Shown here in pieces: positions 1 to 10,679 of a stretch of 64,000 bases of DNA (position 1 is the first letter of the stretch; every line of letters starts with the position of its first letter). The stretch lies in contig CM073591.1 in the NCBI GenBank assembly GCA_037074705.1, forward strand, positions 1,542,087 to 1,606,086, given 5' to 3'. Made by a program: the position numbers and the translations under genes. The notes beneath the pieces were generated by a model that searched no databases, had not been told where the DNA came from, and saw nothing but the letters and a program-made list of their open reading frames with translations. Source of the stretch: Zhengitettix transpicula (taxonomy: Eukaryota; Arthropoda; Insecta; Orthoptera; Tetrigidae).

Positions 1-1420
1 ATACTTTAATCCTGTTTCATATCCTCGTTAAAAACAGGTAAAAAATTCACCGTAAACATTAACCTTTAAGCCTGTCAATAAAATATTTATAGCTAAAAAC
101 ATTTACAGAAGGTTTCGTCGATTTTCTTCGACCTTCAGTTAGCAAAAAGATTAAATGTTTTTAAGGAATGTGTGTCTTATATCTGTGAAATTTTATTAAA
201 GGTGAATTTTAAATTTTGTATTGAAACAACGACGTTTCGGTACCTTTTTATGGGTATTTTAAGAGGTTTTCACCTTTAACAGGTTCTTATTAAACATTTT
301 AAAAGATGAACGGAAGTTTTCTCAGGTCACCGTACTCGTCTTTCTGCGATGAGAACGTCGTACGTATGTAATATTCTTGTTTAATGTCCAAATCGACCGT
401 ACGCGTGACGTCACAGGCCGCAAGCTGCGCCGTGTTGAGGCAGCTTCCCTGCACGACACGTCTGCTGAGCGGCTAGCATACCCGTCCTTTAGCAGGCGCA
501 GCACACTTTATTATGGTAACCAAATATTCCAGAATAAAATTACTTTACATTAACTTCCAAGGTGTCATTAGAAAACTTAAAAGACACCTGGAATTCCAGC
601 GGAATCACCTTTATTAAACATTACAACGTTTCAAGTTTAATCAAGTTATTATTAAACATTTTTTTTAAAAAATACTTGAATGAAACAACGATGTTTCAAA
701 ACATTTTTTTTGGGTATTTAGATGAGGTTTTAACTTTAATGAGATTTCAAATATTTTATTTAGTATAAAAACGACGTTTCGGTACCTTGCCTTTTTTTGG
801 GCTACTTTCATCAGGTGAATTTAACATATTTTAAAATACTTTTTATATTGAACATAACAACAACGTTTCAGTACCCCTTTTTGGTAGGTTCTTCAGGTTT
901 TAACTTTAATAAAAACATTTTAAAATATTTTATTCATAATAAAAAGACGTTTCAGGACCTTTTTTGGGGGGTATTTTCATCTGGTTCTTACTAAACATTT
1001 TAAAATATATTATCACATATAACAACGACGTTTCAGTACCATTTTCGGTCCTTTCATTAAGTTTTATTGAACATTTTTAAAATATTCTCTATTAAATATT
1101 ACAACGTTTCAGTGCCTTTTTTTAGGTAGTTTCATCAAGTTTCAAGTTTAATCAGGATGTTATTAAATAATTTATTGAAGATAAGAACGACGTTTCAGGA
1201 CCTTTTTTTTGGTACTTCCATCGTGTTCATATTAAACATTTGCAAATGTTTCTTATTTATAATAAAACGACGTTTCAGGACCTTTTTTTTAGTTATTTTT
1301 AAACAGGTTTCAAAATAGCTTATTGAATATAACAACGAAGTTTCGGTACCTTGTTTTTTTTTGGGGGGGGGGATTACTTTCATGAGGTTCGTATTAACCA
1401 CTTTAAAATACATATTATTC
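1..1420. repeat. Degenerate ~83-bp tandem satellite
   Basis: A block beginning around a CGACGTTTC(A/G)GTACC motif, followed by a T-run, a short G-run, TTTCATCAGG and AAACATTTTAAAATATT, recurs along this AT-rich stretch. The motif appears near 230, 770, 862, 945, 1028, 1103, 1186, 1270 and 1339; most neighbouring copies from 770 on lie 69-89 bp apart. About 310-545 is an interruption of different, GC-richer sequence. Short open frames here are chance products of the repeat. The array runs off the left edge of the window. Confidence 0.75.
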
Positions 1421-2720
1421 AAGATTTTATATATCGCACTCCCTCGCCCACATAGGGAAAAACGTCATCCACGTCTCCTCCTTCATGCGGTAAAGTGGGG
1501 GTTTTCTTGACCAACTGTTCTCACCTGACCAATGGACTGGCGATAGTTCCATCTGCTGGCGTGACGTCATTGGTTATGTTCAAAGAAAGGGAGAAGTTCC
1601 AGTGAATAAGAAAATGGCGTTTGGTTGCGACGTCCATTGGCAGCGAGGCTGCTTCACGGCCGGCCAGATTCAGCTCCATGGAGATTGTTGTAACTTTGGT
1701 AAACACGGGAAATTGTTTTTTTAAAAAATGTGTAATATCTCTGTAATTTTTAAATATGTTAATTCTGGGTCACATTGTTTTTAAAAAGAATCCAATCAAG
1801 GTTTTGCGTTCCCGTAATGTTTCTTCCCAGGTGTTATATCTGCCAGACTAAACGATCTAGCATGAAGCTAATGTAATATTTCCACCTTTTAACATTATCT
1901 TTATTATTTAGAGTTCCATTGTCGAGGTACGGGAAGAGAAAGGTGAGCAAGAAACAGACAGGAAAGAGGAAAACCAAAGAAATCAGGAAGAAAGAGGCAG
2001 TTGTGAAAGAAACAAGTCTCTACGTCCTTCTCTGAACTTTCCTAGACGATATTTCACTTCGTCGCTTTAACGTAACTTGTTTCTAGTGCGCTACCTCGCT
2101 TTCTTTTTTTTTTCTTTGACTTTTGTCCTTCTTTTTTCTTTTTCTTCCTTTTCCACTTTTCTCTGTCCCTTTCCGAAAAATCTAAATAATAGTGTTTCCT
2201 CACCACTGTCAACAAATTTCAAATCTCAGATAAATATTCTCCCTTTCACTAAACGTTGTTTGGTTCTCAATCATTCCCTGCGATGTTGGCAGCACTGTTA
2301 TTCCACATTAAGGAAGGTTAATCTCAGGAATGCTCCATATTCAGCACAACAAAATTTTCTTTAAATGGTAAAACAAGACACTTGTCATTTAAATTGTATT
2401 TACGCTGCTTCGTCAAATCATCTTGTCCTTTGTAACGCGTTGTAACCGTGCTGCATCACTTCTAGTTTGACCTTCAACATTGAGTACTGTCTGTTACCCT
2501 GAAGAAGTGGAGACGTAGTCGATGATGGCCTTTATGGTGCTTGTGTTCCCTGTGTTGGTTGTGGCAGCACTTAAGAGGGGCTTTTGTTGCCTTGTGATAA
2601 AAATAATAATAATAAGACGGTCTGTGCCAATTAATTTCTCAACGTGTCGTATAATATTTTATTTTTAACATTTTTTAACATTTTTATACGCGCCATAAAC
2701 ACTCGACACTCGACACTCTA
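1421..2720. other. Gene-free stretch
   Basis: No coding region is convincing. The sequence is mixed, with a purine-rich patch near 1930-2020, a pyrimidine-rich patch near 2095-2170 and a short run of CGACACT repeats near 2702-2720, just before the first Kazal gene. One TGACGTCA palindrome lies near 1561. Confidence 0.5.
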
Positions 2721-2764
2721 CCTTTACGCTTATTGGACGCCTTGAATAATGTCACCTTTTAAAA
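2721..2764 (+). promoter_or_regulatory. Putative core promoter of Kazal gene A
   Basis: A TTATTGGaCGCCTTGA segment (about 2729-2744) closely resembles TTAATTGGTCGCCTTGA upstream of Kazal gene C (12300-12316). It is followed by TTTTAAAAGG (2757-2766), a TATA-like element about 35 bp before the start codon, a position comparable to the clear TATA box of gene B. This is inferred from comparison of paralogues. Confidence 0.4.
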
Positions 2765-2798
2765 GGCCCCGCAGCCGCGCCGACGTGGATCTTCCGCC

Positions 2799-3222
2799 AT
2801 GAAGCTGCTGGCCATCACAGGTGCGTCTCCACGCTGGCGATGTTGTGTCTGTCTGTCTGTCTGTCCTTTGCAATGTCGCTGTGCGCTGTTGCAGTCGCGT
2901 CCTTGCTGCTCGCGTCCGCGGTCCTGTGCAGCGTCTCCTACGAGGACGAGGAGGACGAGGAGACCGAGGAGGACGAGGACGACCACTGCGACCAATTCTG
3001 CACCGACGAAGACGGTTTGAGTCCGATCTGCGCCATGGACAGTTCAGGCTTCTCCAAGACGTTCCACCAACTCTGCGCCATGCAGTACTTCAACTGCAAG
3101 TACCACAAAGGTAAAGTCCACAGTCAACGACCACCTTCCAGAGGGCGCGTTCATACCTCATGCAATGTTTTACTTCCACAGATTACGTGCGAATACACCA
3201 AGGTGTCTGCCGCTCCTATTAG
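2799..3222 (+). CDS. Secreted Kazal-type peptide, gene A (acidic variant)
   Basis: Three exons: 2799-2820, 2895-3110 and 3182-3222 (TAG), with phase-1 GT-AG introns of 74 and 71 bp. The spliced protein has about 92 residues: a signal peptide (MKLLAIT followed by a Leu/Ala-rich core ending near VLCS), a 14-residue run almost wholly Glu/Asp, and one Kazal-like domain with spacing C-x3-C-x9-C-x14-C-x6-C-x13-C. The sixth cysteine lies in exon 3, so splicing is needed to complete the domain; intron 1 is not a multiple of three. Kazal domains usually inhibit serine proteases by inserting the loop between Cys2 and Cys3 into the active site. Here the usual VCGxDGxTYxNxC core is changed to VCAM.....F.KTF..LC, as in vasotab-like insect peptides, so inhibition is uncertain. 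Genes B and C are paralogues with the same exon plan. The acidic insert is unique to A. Confidence 0.8.
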
Positions 3223-3251
3223 GAACCACGTACACTGGAAACTGAAGGTCC

Positions 3252-3257
3252 AATAAA
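3252..3257 (+). terminator. Poly(A) signal of Kazal gene A
   Basis: AATAAA 30 bp after the stop codon, the same arrangement as in gene B (18 bp after its stop). Confidence 0.6.
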
Positions 3258-4296
3258 CTTGTCAAATGTCGCCCTTGTTGGTTTCTATGTTCCCTACTCG
3301 ACTTCCACATCCCCGTCTTACACGTTACACAGGGTGTTGCAGAAGGTGGACGTGGTTCTGATAAAGAATCCATGTCCAGGGAAGTGAGCACGTCCATTGA
3401 AATCAGTTCTGCTCGAGTCGGCGTTCACATCAGTTGTCATGTATAATAAAACGGCAATTTATATATATATATATATATATATACACACCAAAAACGATTA
3501 TGTAAGTTATCTGAAAGTAGATCCATGACAATTGGCTTCTGAAAGACAGACAGCGACGTAGCACGACTCGACGATGACGTAAGTGTGACGTAATCAGCAA
3601 AAAAAATGCCCAAGGAAGTAAATACAAGGGGAAAAATTACAGATTTTTTTTTTTTTTCCCACTTAGCAAGTCACGTGACGTCACCGTGTCCCGTAACCTG
3701 AAACCTTTGTAGACCAGAAACTGACACGAAAGAAAATGGCTGCGTGTCAGTAAGGGGATAATAGTAATTAGAATCCTTCCTACGTCACGGCGTTGACGTA
3801 AACATGACGTCATCATCAAAAACTCATTTTTCTGCTTTGAAAGTTACGTGACGTCATCGGAAGTCGTCTCTTGATGAAGAATGGCCACCAAAACTGTGTT
3901 ACACGGAAGCCAAACAAAATGGCTGCGTGCGTGCGTGTCTGTGTTAATTAATATACGAGACCTCCCAAAAAAATCGTAATGTACTAATTAGATACAGAGG
4001 ACGTTTGCTGACTACGTCTCAAATCCACAGGTTTACTATTTAGACTATTAGGGTATTCCATTGGTCGGGAGTAGAAAGGCGAGAAAGAAAAATAAACAAA
4101 GATAAGAAAAGCAAAGGAAAGCAAACAATAAAAACAGAAAGAAAGAGGCAGTTTGCGAGGCACAAGTTAGGTTAAAGAGAAGACGGGAAAGATCGTCTTG
4201 AAGTTCAAAAAAAGAGTTATGCGTCTTTCTTTACGGCATTTTTTACATTTTCTTTCTCACCTTTCTGATAAATAATGTTTCCTTACCATTGCCAAC
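3258..4296. other. Gene-free stretch with TGACGTCA sites and a TA microsatellite
   Basis: No gene seen. Holds a short (TA)n run near 3459-3482 and TGACGTCA palindromes near 3674, 3804 and 3849. Two short segments resemble each other: 'gaaaatggctgcgtg' near 3730 and 'aaaatggctgcgtg' near 3916. Confidence 0.5.
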
Positions 4297-4857
4297 AAGT
4301 TTCAATTCTTTTTTTTTAGGGTAACAGGCTACATGAGGGTAATCCACTTTGGGCAACTCCTCTCTTATAGCATAGGAAAGGGATTAGTAAGGGGGGATGT
4401 GGAAGGGTAGAGGAAGGTAGCCAAGGGTTAACTAGGGCCCCCGGGCTATGGTTTAAGGATCCTACCCGGCATTCGCCTAAAAGAAATGCAGGACAAACCC
4501 TAGAAAAACCTGCATCAGGTAGGTCGGGCATTGGGTACTTGTCCCACGCCCTTCCGATAGCGGGAGAGGAGCTTGCTGTGGGGACGCAGCATTCCCTTCT
4601 CCGTTCCTCGACCAGTTTAGGAGGCAGCTGGCCGATTATTCCAATGGGAATAGCGGACAACTCTTACCGTATGCCCAAGGTCTGCGACCCCGGAACATAC
4701 ACCTCTCAAAACAGGCCGAGGTGCCTCGGCTTATGGGAACCTTAGTTCAAAAACGGAAAGGAAAAGGCATCCCCAAAGGTAGCCCCTTCGTATCTCTCCT
4801 ACAAGGTTCTACCTGCGAGAGAACATCCCTCGCAGGTCTCGTTGAAGTTTCAATTCT
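4297..4857 (-). mobile_element. Structured poly(A) retroposon, full-length copy R1
   Basis: About 535 bp inserted in minus orientation: the + strand begins with a T-run (poly(A) tail on the minus strand) and ends with the element's 5' hairpin CCTGCGAG...CTCGCAGG. It is flanked by a perfect 13-bp target-site duplication, AAGTTTCAATTCT, at 4297-4309 and 4845-4857. It has no coding capacity; open frames inside are incidental. No clear RNA polymerase III A/B boxes were found, so its class (SINE or short non-LTR derivative) is open. Confidence 0.85.
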
Positions 4858-4897
4858 AAATCCACAGTTATGAGAAATTTTTGTTACACATAACAAT

Positions 4898-4956
4898 ACA
4901 CACAGAGAGAGGGGGGGAGAGAGAGAGAGAGAGAGAGCGATATATAGAGAGAGAGC

Positions 4957-4989
<33 letters not shown>

Positions 4990-6148
4990 TTAGAGAGCGA
5001 TAGAGAGCGATAGAGAGCGAGTTAGAGAGAGAGAGCGATAGAGAGAGAGACAGAGAGTTAGAGAGAGATAGAGAGAGCGATAGAGAGAGATAGAGTTAGA
5101 GAGCGATAGAGAGAGATAGAGAGAGAGTTAGAGAGCGATAGAGAGAGAGCGATAGAGAGAGAGATAGAGAGAGTTAGAGAGTGTTAGAGAGAGCGATAGA
5201 GAGAGATAGCGATAGCGATAGAGAGAGAGATAGAGAGCGATAGAGAGCGATAGAGATCGATAGAGAGCGATAGAGAGCGATAGAGAGAGTTAGAGAGAGA
5301 TAGAGAGAGATAGAGAGTGTTAGAGAGAGATAGAGAGAGAGCGATAGAGAGAGATAGAGAGAGAGTTAGAGAGCGATAGAGAGCGATAGAGAGCGAGTTA
5401 GAGAGAGAGAGCGATAGAGAGAGAGACAGAGAGTTAGAGAGAGATAGAGAGATCGACAGAGAGAGATAGAGTTAGAGAGCGATAGAGAGAGATAGAGAGA
5501 GAGTTAGAGAGCGATAGAGAGAGAGCGATAGAGAGCGATAGAGAGAGAGATAGAGAGAGTTAGAGAGAGATAGAGAGAGCGATAGAGAGCGATAGAGAGA
5601 GAGTTAGAGAGAGATAGAGAGTGTTAGAGAGAGATAGAGAGAGAGAGCGATAGAGAGAGATAGAGAGAGAGAGCGATAGAGAGAGAGACAGAGAGTTAGA
5701 GAGAGATAGAGAGAGCGATAGAGAGATAGAGATAGCGATAGAGATAGCGATAGAGAGAGATGGAGAGCGATAGAGAGAGATAGAGAGAGCGATAGAGAGA
5801 GATAGAGAGAGCGATAGAGAGATAGAGTTAGAGAGCGATAGAGAGAGAGAGCGATAGAGAGAGAGATAGAGAGAGATAGAGAGAGTGATAGAGAGAGATA
5901 GAGATAGCGATAGAGAGAGATAGAGAGAGATAGAGAGCGATAGAGAGAGATAGAGGGAGCGATAGAGAGAGATAGAGTTAGAGAGCGATAGAGAGAGATA
6001 GAGAGAGAGTTAGAGAGAGTTAGAGAGAGAGATAGAGAGAGAAAGCGATAGAGAGAGATAGAGAAAGCGATAGAGTGAGAGATGAGAGAGATAGAGAGAG
6101 AGCGATAGACAGAGCGATAGAGAGAGAGAGAGATAGAGAGAGTTAGAG

Positions 6149-6180
<32 letters not shown>

Positions 6181-6285
6181 CGATAGAGAGAGAGATAGAG
6201 AGAGATAGAGTGATAGGGAGGGATAGAGCGATAGAGAGAGCGATAAAGAGAGAAAAACAGAGAGAGAGAGAGAGAGGGAAGCAGA
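4898..6285. repeat. GAGA/GATA microsatellite array, 1.4 kb
   Basis: Continuous GAGA, GATAGA, GCGATA and GTTAGA units with almost no pyrimidine runs. A segment of about 200 bp starting near 4950 recurs almost unchanged near 5340, so the array has a higher-order duplication of roughly 390 bp. A long minus-strand open frame rich in Ser-Leu-Tyr-Arg is an artefact of the repeat. Confidence 0.95.
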
Positions 6286-6949
6286 AACCGATTAATCTGT
6301 TCTGCGCCGGTGTCACCATCGCGTGATTGTAACGTCATCGGTCATCCAGTTGGTATCTGATGGTTTCACACCTTAGATGTTAATAGACGAGGCTGGGTTG
6401 AAGGGTTTTTATTTTCGCTCTCTCTCTCTCTCTGCGTCGCGTTACCCGGGCAACGCCTGACGTCACAAATCTACTTACAACTAACGTAATTAAGGAGCGA
6501 GAATCCTCCGTTGCGTTAAATTACTGTGATTTTTACGGTGATGAGAAAAAAAAATTAGACGACTTCACTTCTTCTCAAGACGGAGGATGTGCATACATAT
6601 ATATGTATATATTCCCATGCGGCGCAGATGAATCTTTGAAATCTACGACAAGCATTTCAGCTCATTTAGAAGCATTGAAAAAATTCTCCAGAGAGGAGGA
6701 AGAAAGCTGAAGATTTTCTGGAAATAAATATTCTCGCGACATTTCCGTGGAGCTTGACCTCGCTCGTCGCAACCAATGGTTTCCTTCTAACGCTTTTTAA
6801 AAGAAATCCTCCAGGCGGAGGAGCCCCGCTGTCACGCCAAGTCCCACAGGTGAGCGACACTCGCTTCCAGAGACGCTCTGCAATCACGGTCACTGACGTC
6901 ACGTCACGTCTTTCAAACTGTATTTTGTGTTAAACGTCATCGCAGGCGC
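6286..6949. other. Gene-free stretch
   Basis: Nothing coding recognised. Contains a CT microsatellite (about 6416-6434), a TTACCCGGGCAACGCC fragment near 6441 that matches the Helitron-like 3' hairpin found elsewhere, and TGACGTCA near 6458 and 6893. Confidence 0.45.
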
Positions 6950-7479
6950 CTCAGGATCCCAGTAGAATTACCTCAGGTGTTGTTGTTTACCGTTAATAAA
7001 TTACCACTATGAAGGTGTAACTCCACAGTGGCCGCTCCTGCACTAATTTCTCATAGGAGGAGAGTTGTGCAGAATTTAATTCTGTTTATAACGCGCTATC
7101 GGGGTTCAAATTTATCATCTACAGTTTACGGAAATACACACATGAAGTCAAAGAGAAATACACGAGAAGTTTTTCATATCAAGTATTATTCAGAATCCCT
7201 CACACTTGTGTGACTGTACATGGTAGATCAGTGTCAATGCTGTATTATTCTTATAAAGGAAACAGAATCTGTATAATATTTTATGTTCCACATGACTGTC
7301 TCCAGTTCCCCTGTCACGTCCGACTGTCACGTGTCAAGGGAGACTGTTTGCTGGCCGTGAACAAGGTGACGTGACAGCAGTGTGCGATTGCGGCGGCAGT
7401 CACGCTTCAACTTCACGACCATCCCGTCACGTGACAGCGAGTGACAGTGTGTTTCCACCTTCAGTTACTCTGCCGGTCA
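6950..7479. repeat. Composite dispersed repeat (empty-site copy)
   Basis: Segments here recur at other places: 'GTTAATAAATTACC...GGCCGCTCCTRCAC' (also about 35500-35570), 'ATCAAGTATTATTCAGAATCCCTCACAC' (also about 17430, 36262 and 54262) and 'GCAGTCACGCTTCA' (also about 54357). In the other copies a retroposon lies directly against the 'TCAAGTAT..TTTAGAATG' segment; in this copy it does not. The class of the underlying repeat is unknown. Confidence 0.5.
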
Positions 7480-8026
7480 TGGTGACGTCATTTATTTTAT
7501 TTTTAGGGGTAACAGGCTACATGAGGGTAATCCCCTTTAATAGCATAGGAAGGGATCTGAAACGGGGGATGCGGAAGGGTAGAGGAAGGTAGCCAAGGGT
7601 TAACTAGGGCCCCCGGGCTATGGTTTAAGGATCCTACCCTGTATTTGCCTTAAAGTGATGCAGGCAAAACCCTAGAAAAACCTGCATCAGGAAGGGCGGG
7701 CGTTGGGTACTTGTCCCACGCCCTTCCCTGGATGGCGGGAAAGTGGTTTGCTGTGATGACGCAGCATAACTTTCTCCGTACCTCGACACAGCTTAGGAGG
7801 CAGCTGACCGACTGTTCCAATGGTAGCAGAGGACAATTCTTACCGTATGCCCAAGGTCTGCGACCCCAGAACATTCACCTCTCAGAAGAGGCCTCGGCAT
7901 GTGGGAAACTTAGTTCAAAAAACCAGAGAGATGTGAAGGCATCCGCATAGGTAGCCTCCGCCAGAGCTCTCTGGGAAGGTTCACCTGCGAGATAATCGTC
8001 TCACAGTCTTCCTTGGTGACGTCATT
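7480..8026 (-). mobile_element. Structured poly(A) retroposon, full-length copy R2
   Basis: Minus-oriented copy of the same family, bounded by a 13-bp duplication TGGTGACGTCATT at 7480-7492 and 8014-8026. The 5' hairpin (minus strand) reads CTGTGAGA...TCTCGCAG: a G-C pair replaced by a G-T(U) wobble. The inserted body is about 520 bp. Confidence 0.85.
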
Positions 8027-8279
8027 ATGACGTACGTCGGAATATGAATGTGGGTTTTAAGGCCAACTGCGTGCACAAAAAATATAGCGAGGGTTTTATT
8101 TTTATTAAGGTAGAACATGTTTAAAATGATTGAATAGTCCTGGTGTGTGCTTGTTTAATATGAGGCTGTTATGAAACGCAGGCGGGACCACACACGTCGG
8201 AAGGGAAATATCCTTGTATTTCCGTCCGTCGCTTCATTCAACTGACCCATATCTGTAGCGGACGCTCCTATCTTACATC

Positions 8280-8640
8280 AAGATGTCCTCAGGAACTACC
8301 AGAGGTACTGGGACTTCAGGAAACATAGTGAGTTCCTCCGGTGTCCCGTCACGAACTCGCAAAGTAACCTGCAAAATTAATTCCACTCTGGACCATCACG
8401 AAAGCAAAAAAATTCCTTCAGATATCCCGTCAGCGACTCCCAAAGTAGCGAACAAGAACTGTTGGTGTCTCTGATCGTTCAAGGAACCAAAGTGTTACTT
8501 ACAAGTTCTGTTGGTGGCTCTGGTCGCTCAGGAAATCAAGAAAGTTCTTGAGAAATGCCGTCAGCGTGTCCCAAGGAAACGTAGAACAACCATTCGTAGC
8601 TCCGGTTCACCAGGAAACTAAGGGATTTCTTCTCCCTAAG
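8280..8640. repeat. Degenerate short tandem repeat
   Basis: A unit around CCGTCA(G/C)CGA(A/C)TC(C/G)CAAAGTA recurs near 8347, 8426 and 8552, with GGAAAC and TCAGGAA segments between. Too decayed to set a period. A 63-residue open frame starting at 8283 follows the repeat and is not regarded as a gene. Confidence 0.45.
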
Positions 8641-9060
8641 GAACATACTCAAACTATCATTGGTTCTTCAGGAATTCCTTCAGCGCCTCCAAACTAAACC
8701 TGCAAGAGGAACCAACAGGAAGCCATGAGCGTTTTCTGTTCCGACATTCCAGGCGACTCGAAGTGTCTGACGGAACAGTGGAATCAGGTCGGCAACTGTT
8801 TCTTTCCCGTCAAAGAAAGAATCAGAAAAGTGTAAGAGAATTAAGAACGGTCCTTCCAAATTTTAATTCTTTTCCAATTACCCTAACTGGTGGGTGTGAA
8901 GTTTCCTGTGCCACGAGGAGTGATGATGACTGACCGTCAACGACCAGCTCCTGTGGGGGGATATCAACGTGAGCCGCTGGTAACGACGTGCTGGACCTGT
9001 CACAACCACCGTTTATTAACTTTCAACATTTTAACGTCGCGCAGTGAAATCCGCGAGCGA

Positions 9061-9147
9061 CATTTTACTTTTATCGCAGTCGCGGTAATTTGGCGTCTGG
9101 ACCCTGCCATAAGCTGGAAATGTCAGCGGCGGGGGCTGGATATAAAA
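9061..9147 (+). promoter_or_regulatory. Core promoter of Kazal gene B with TATA box
   Basis: TATAAAA at 9141-9147, 35 bp before the ATG at 9182. A 43-bp block at 9061-9104 (CATTTTACTTTTATCGCAG followed by CGCGGTAATTTGGCG) matches 12275-12316 upstream of Kazal gene C at roughly 80 % by eye, so it is probably a shared regulatory block or recent duplication. Confidence 0.55.
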
Positions 9148-9181
9148 GATGGCGCTCGCGGGACCGCCCCACGACGACATT

Positions 9182-9584
9182 ATGAAGCTGCTGACCGTCA
9201 CAGGTGAGAGTCGGCGTCCTGCTGAGGCTCTGGCGAGAGGCACTGCCGCAGTGTTGCCACCTGTTGCAGGCGTGCTCGTGTGGTGGACGCTCCTCGGCGT
9301 CGCCCTGGCCCGTCGCTGCAACAGCGCTTGTCCTCAAGGAGGCTGGGCCGTCTGCGCCTCGGACCGCCTCGGCTTCCTCAAGACCTTCTCCAGCCTGTGC
9401 GAGATGAAGTACTTCAACTGCGAGTACAACTCAGGTAACCCGACGACGACGACGCGGACACTAGCGCGAGGTTTGGCGACGACGCTCACCTGCCTTTGTC
9501 TTTCCAGGCTACAAGATGATTTACGTGGGAAAGTGCGTGGCGGGTTATAACGACCCAACGCAAGACTGGCCTGCGGAATACTGA
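9182..9584 (+). CDS. Secreted Kazal-type peptide, gene B
   Basis: Three exons by comparison with gene A: 9182-9203, 9270-9434 and 9508-9584 (TGA), phase-1 introns of 66 and 73 bp with GT-AG ends. The spliced product is about 87 residues. It starts MKLLTVT, has a hydrophobic signal peptide ending near ALA, then one Kazal-like domain C-x3-C-x7-C-x14-C-x6-C-x13-C with the core VCASDRLGFLKTF and a short tail after Cys6. Intron 1 has a length divisible by three and no stop, so a retained-intron form would stay in frame but place 22 extra residues inside the signal peptide; I favour splicing. Likely exported and extracellular. Whether it still inhibits a protease cannot be read from the sequence. 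Confidence 0.85.
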
Positions 9585-9601
9585 AGGAATAATGTAGGTC
9601 A

Positions 9602-9607
9602 AATAAA
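9602..9607 (+). terminator. Poly(A) signal of Kazal gene B
   Basis: AATAAA 18 bp after the stop codon. Confidence 0.6.
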
Positions 9608-10679
9608 CTCACGAGAAACATGTTTAGTTGTTCAGTTTATTTACTTTCTCCGCTCAGTCTTCATCGACTTCCTTTCTTCTACTGAGTACGGTCATGAGAA
9701 ATGCACTCACACACAACCGGGATACGAACTCGTGGACCGCGGGCTACGCCCTTGTTAATACATCAATGACAATGTTGACTCTTGTCCAATAGATAGTACG
9801 ACATTTTCTGAATGCGAGATTTGGTTCCAACGACGTTTCGATACACGCTCGTGTCTTCTTCAGGTAAGGACGAGAAGGTATGTGTAAAGCCGATAAAAAC
9901 TTAATTACTTATATAAATACAGACGGTAGTATTTTAACCTTTCCAGCGAGTCAGTCAGCTGCTTCACTCTCACTCGTTACGACGGGCCTGTCGTCCTCAA
10001 GGCGCAATTAGCCGTCACAACGTCACTACTGTTTTCCTAAGGCCGTCAGTGCTGCCAACCCTCTCTAATTCCCCTTAGAAAATAAGTATAATGAAGACGT
10101 CGTCACTCAGCGAAAAAAAAATATTTTTTTTCGACGATTTCTGCCACGAGAAAAGAAAAAGAAAAACAACAACAAATGTAGTGATGACGCTGAATACATC
10201 CAAAAATAAATATTAGTGATGACGTCACACGGTTCAACCACATCGAGGAAAATAATTAAAGTCTTAAAAGAATTTAACACACTCAAAGAAACTGTGTGGT
10301 GACGTAACCGTAAATATTCCCCGCCACTTGTGCCGATCATATTCGAGATCTTTGCGATGATTTCTAGAACAGTATTATTATTATTAACACTGAAAGAACG
10401 GAGATCGAACCCACGATTAGTAACACGACAATGTGTGTAAGGTCAAAATATTTATTTAATTCTAGATCGTTTAGTCCGGCCAATACAACAAAACGAGGAA
10501 TTACTGAAACTAATTTTATAAAGAACTTTATGGAAACCCCCATAAAAATATTAAGACAATGTCTTTGGGATTTTTAAACACATAATAAGGCAAAGAATTA
10601 AGAAATATTTAGGTTTTTCTGAATAAATTTTAAAACTACTACTTTCTGTTATTTTCTAGACTAAATACTTTATTTTCCT
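9608..10679. other. Gene-free stretch with two tRNA-like B-box fragments
   Basis: No gene. On the minus strand, GAGTTCGTATCCCGG (9718-9732) and GGGTTCGATCTCC (near 10390-10402) look like degraded tRNA or SINE B boxes; both lie beside similar 'CAATG' contexts, but no cloverleaf can be drawn. GATGACGTCAC lies near 10212. Confidence 0.4.

Noticed and set aside
5604..6338. 244-codon minus-strand open frame
   Set aside because: Pure product of the GAGA/GATA microsatellite (Ser-Leu-Tyr-Arg repeats); no codon logic or domain.
9715..10405. Two possible tRNA genes on the minus strand
   Set aside because: Only B-box-like sequences remain; acceptor stems and A boxes are absent, so at most SINE relics.
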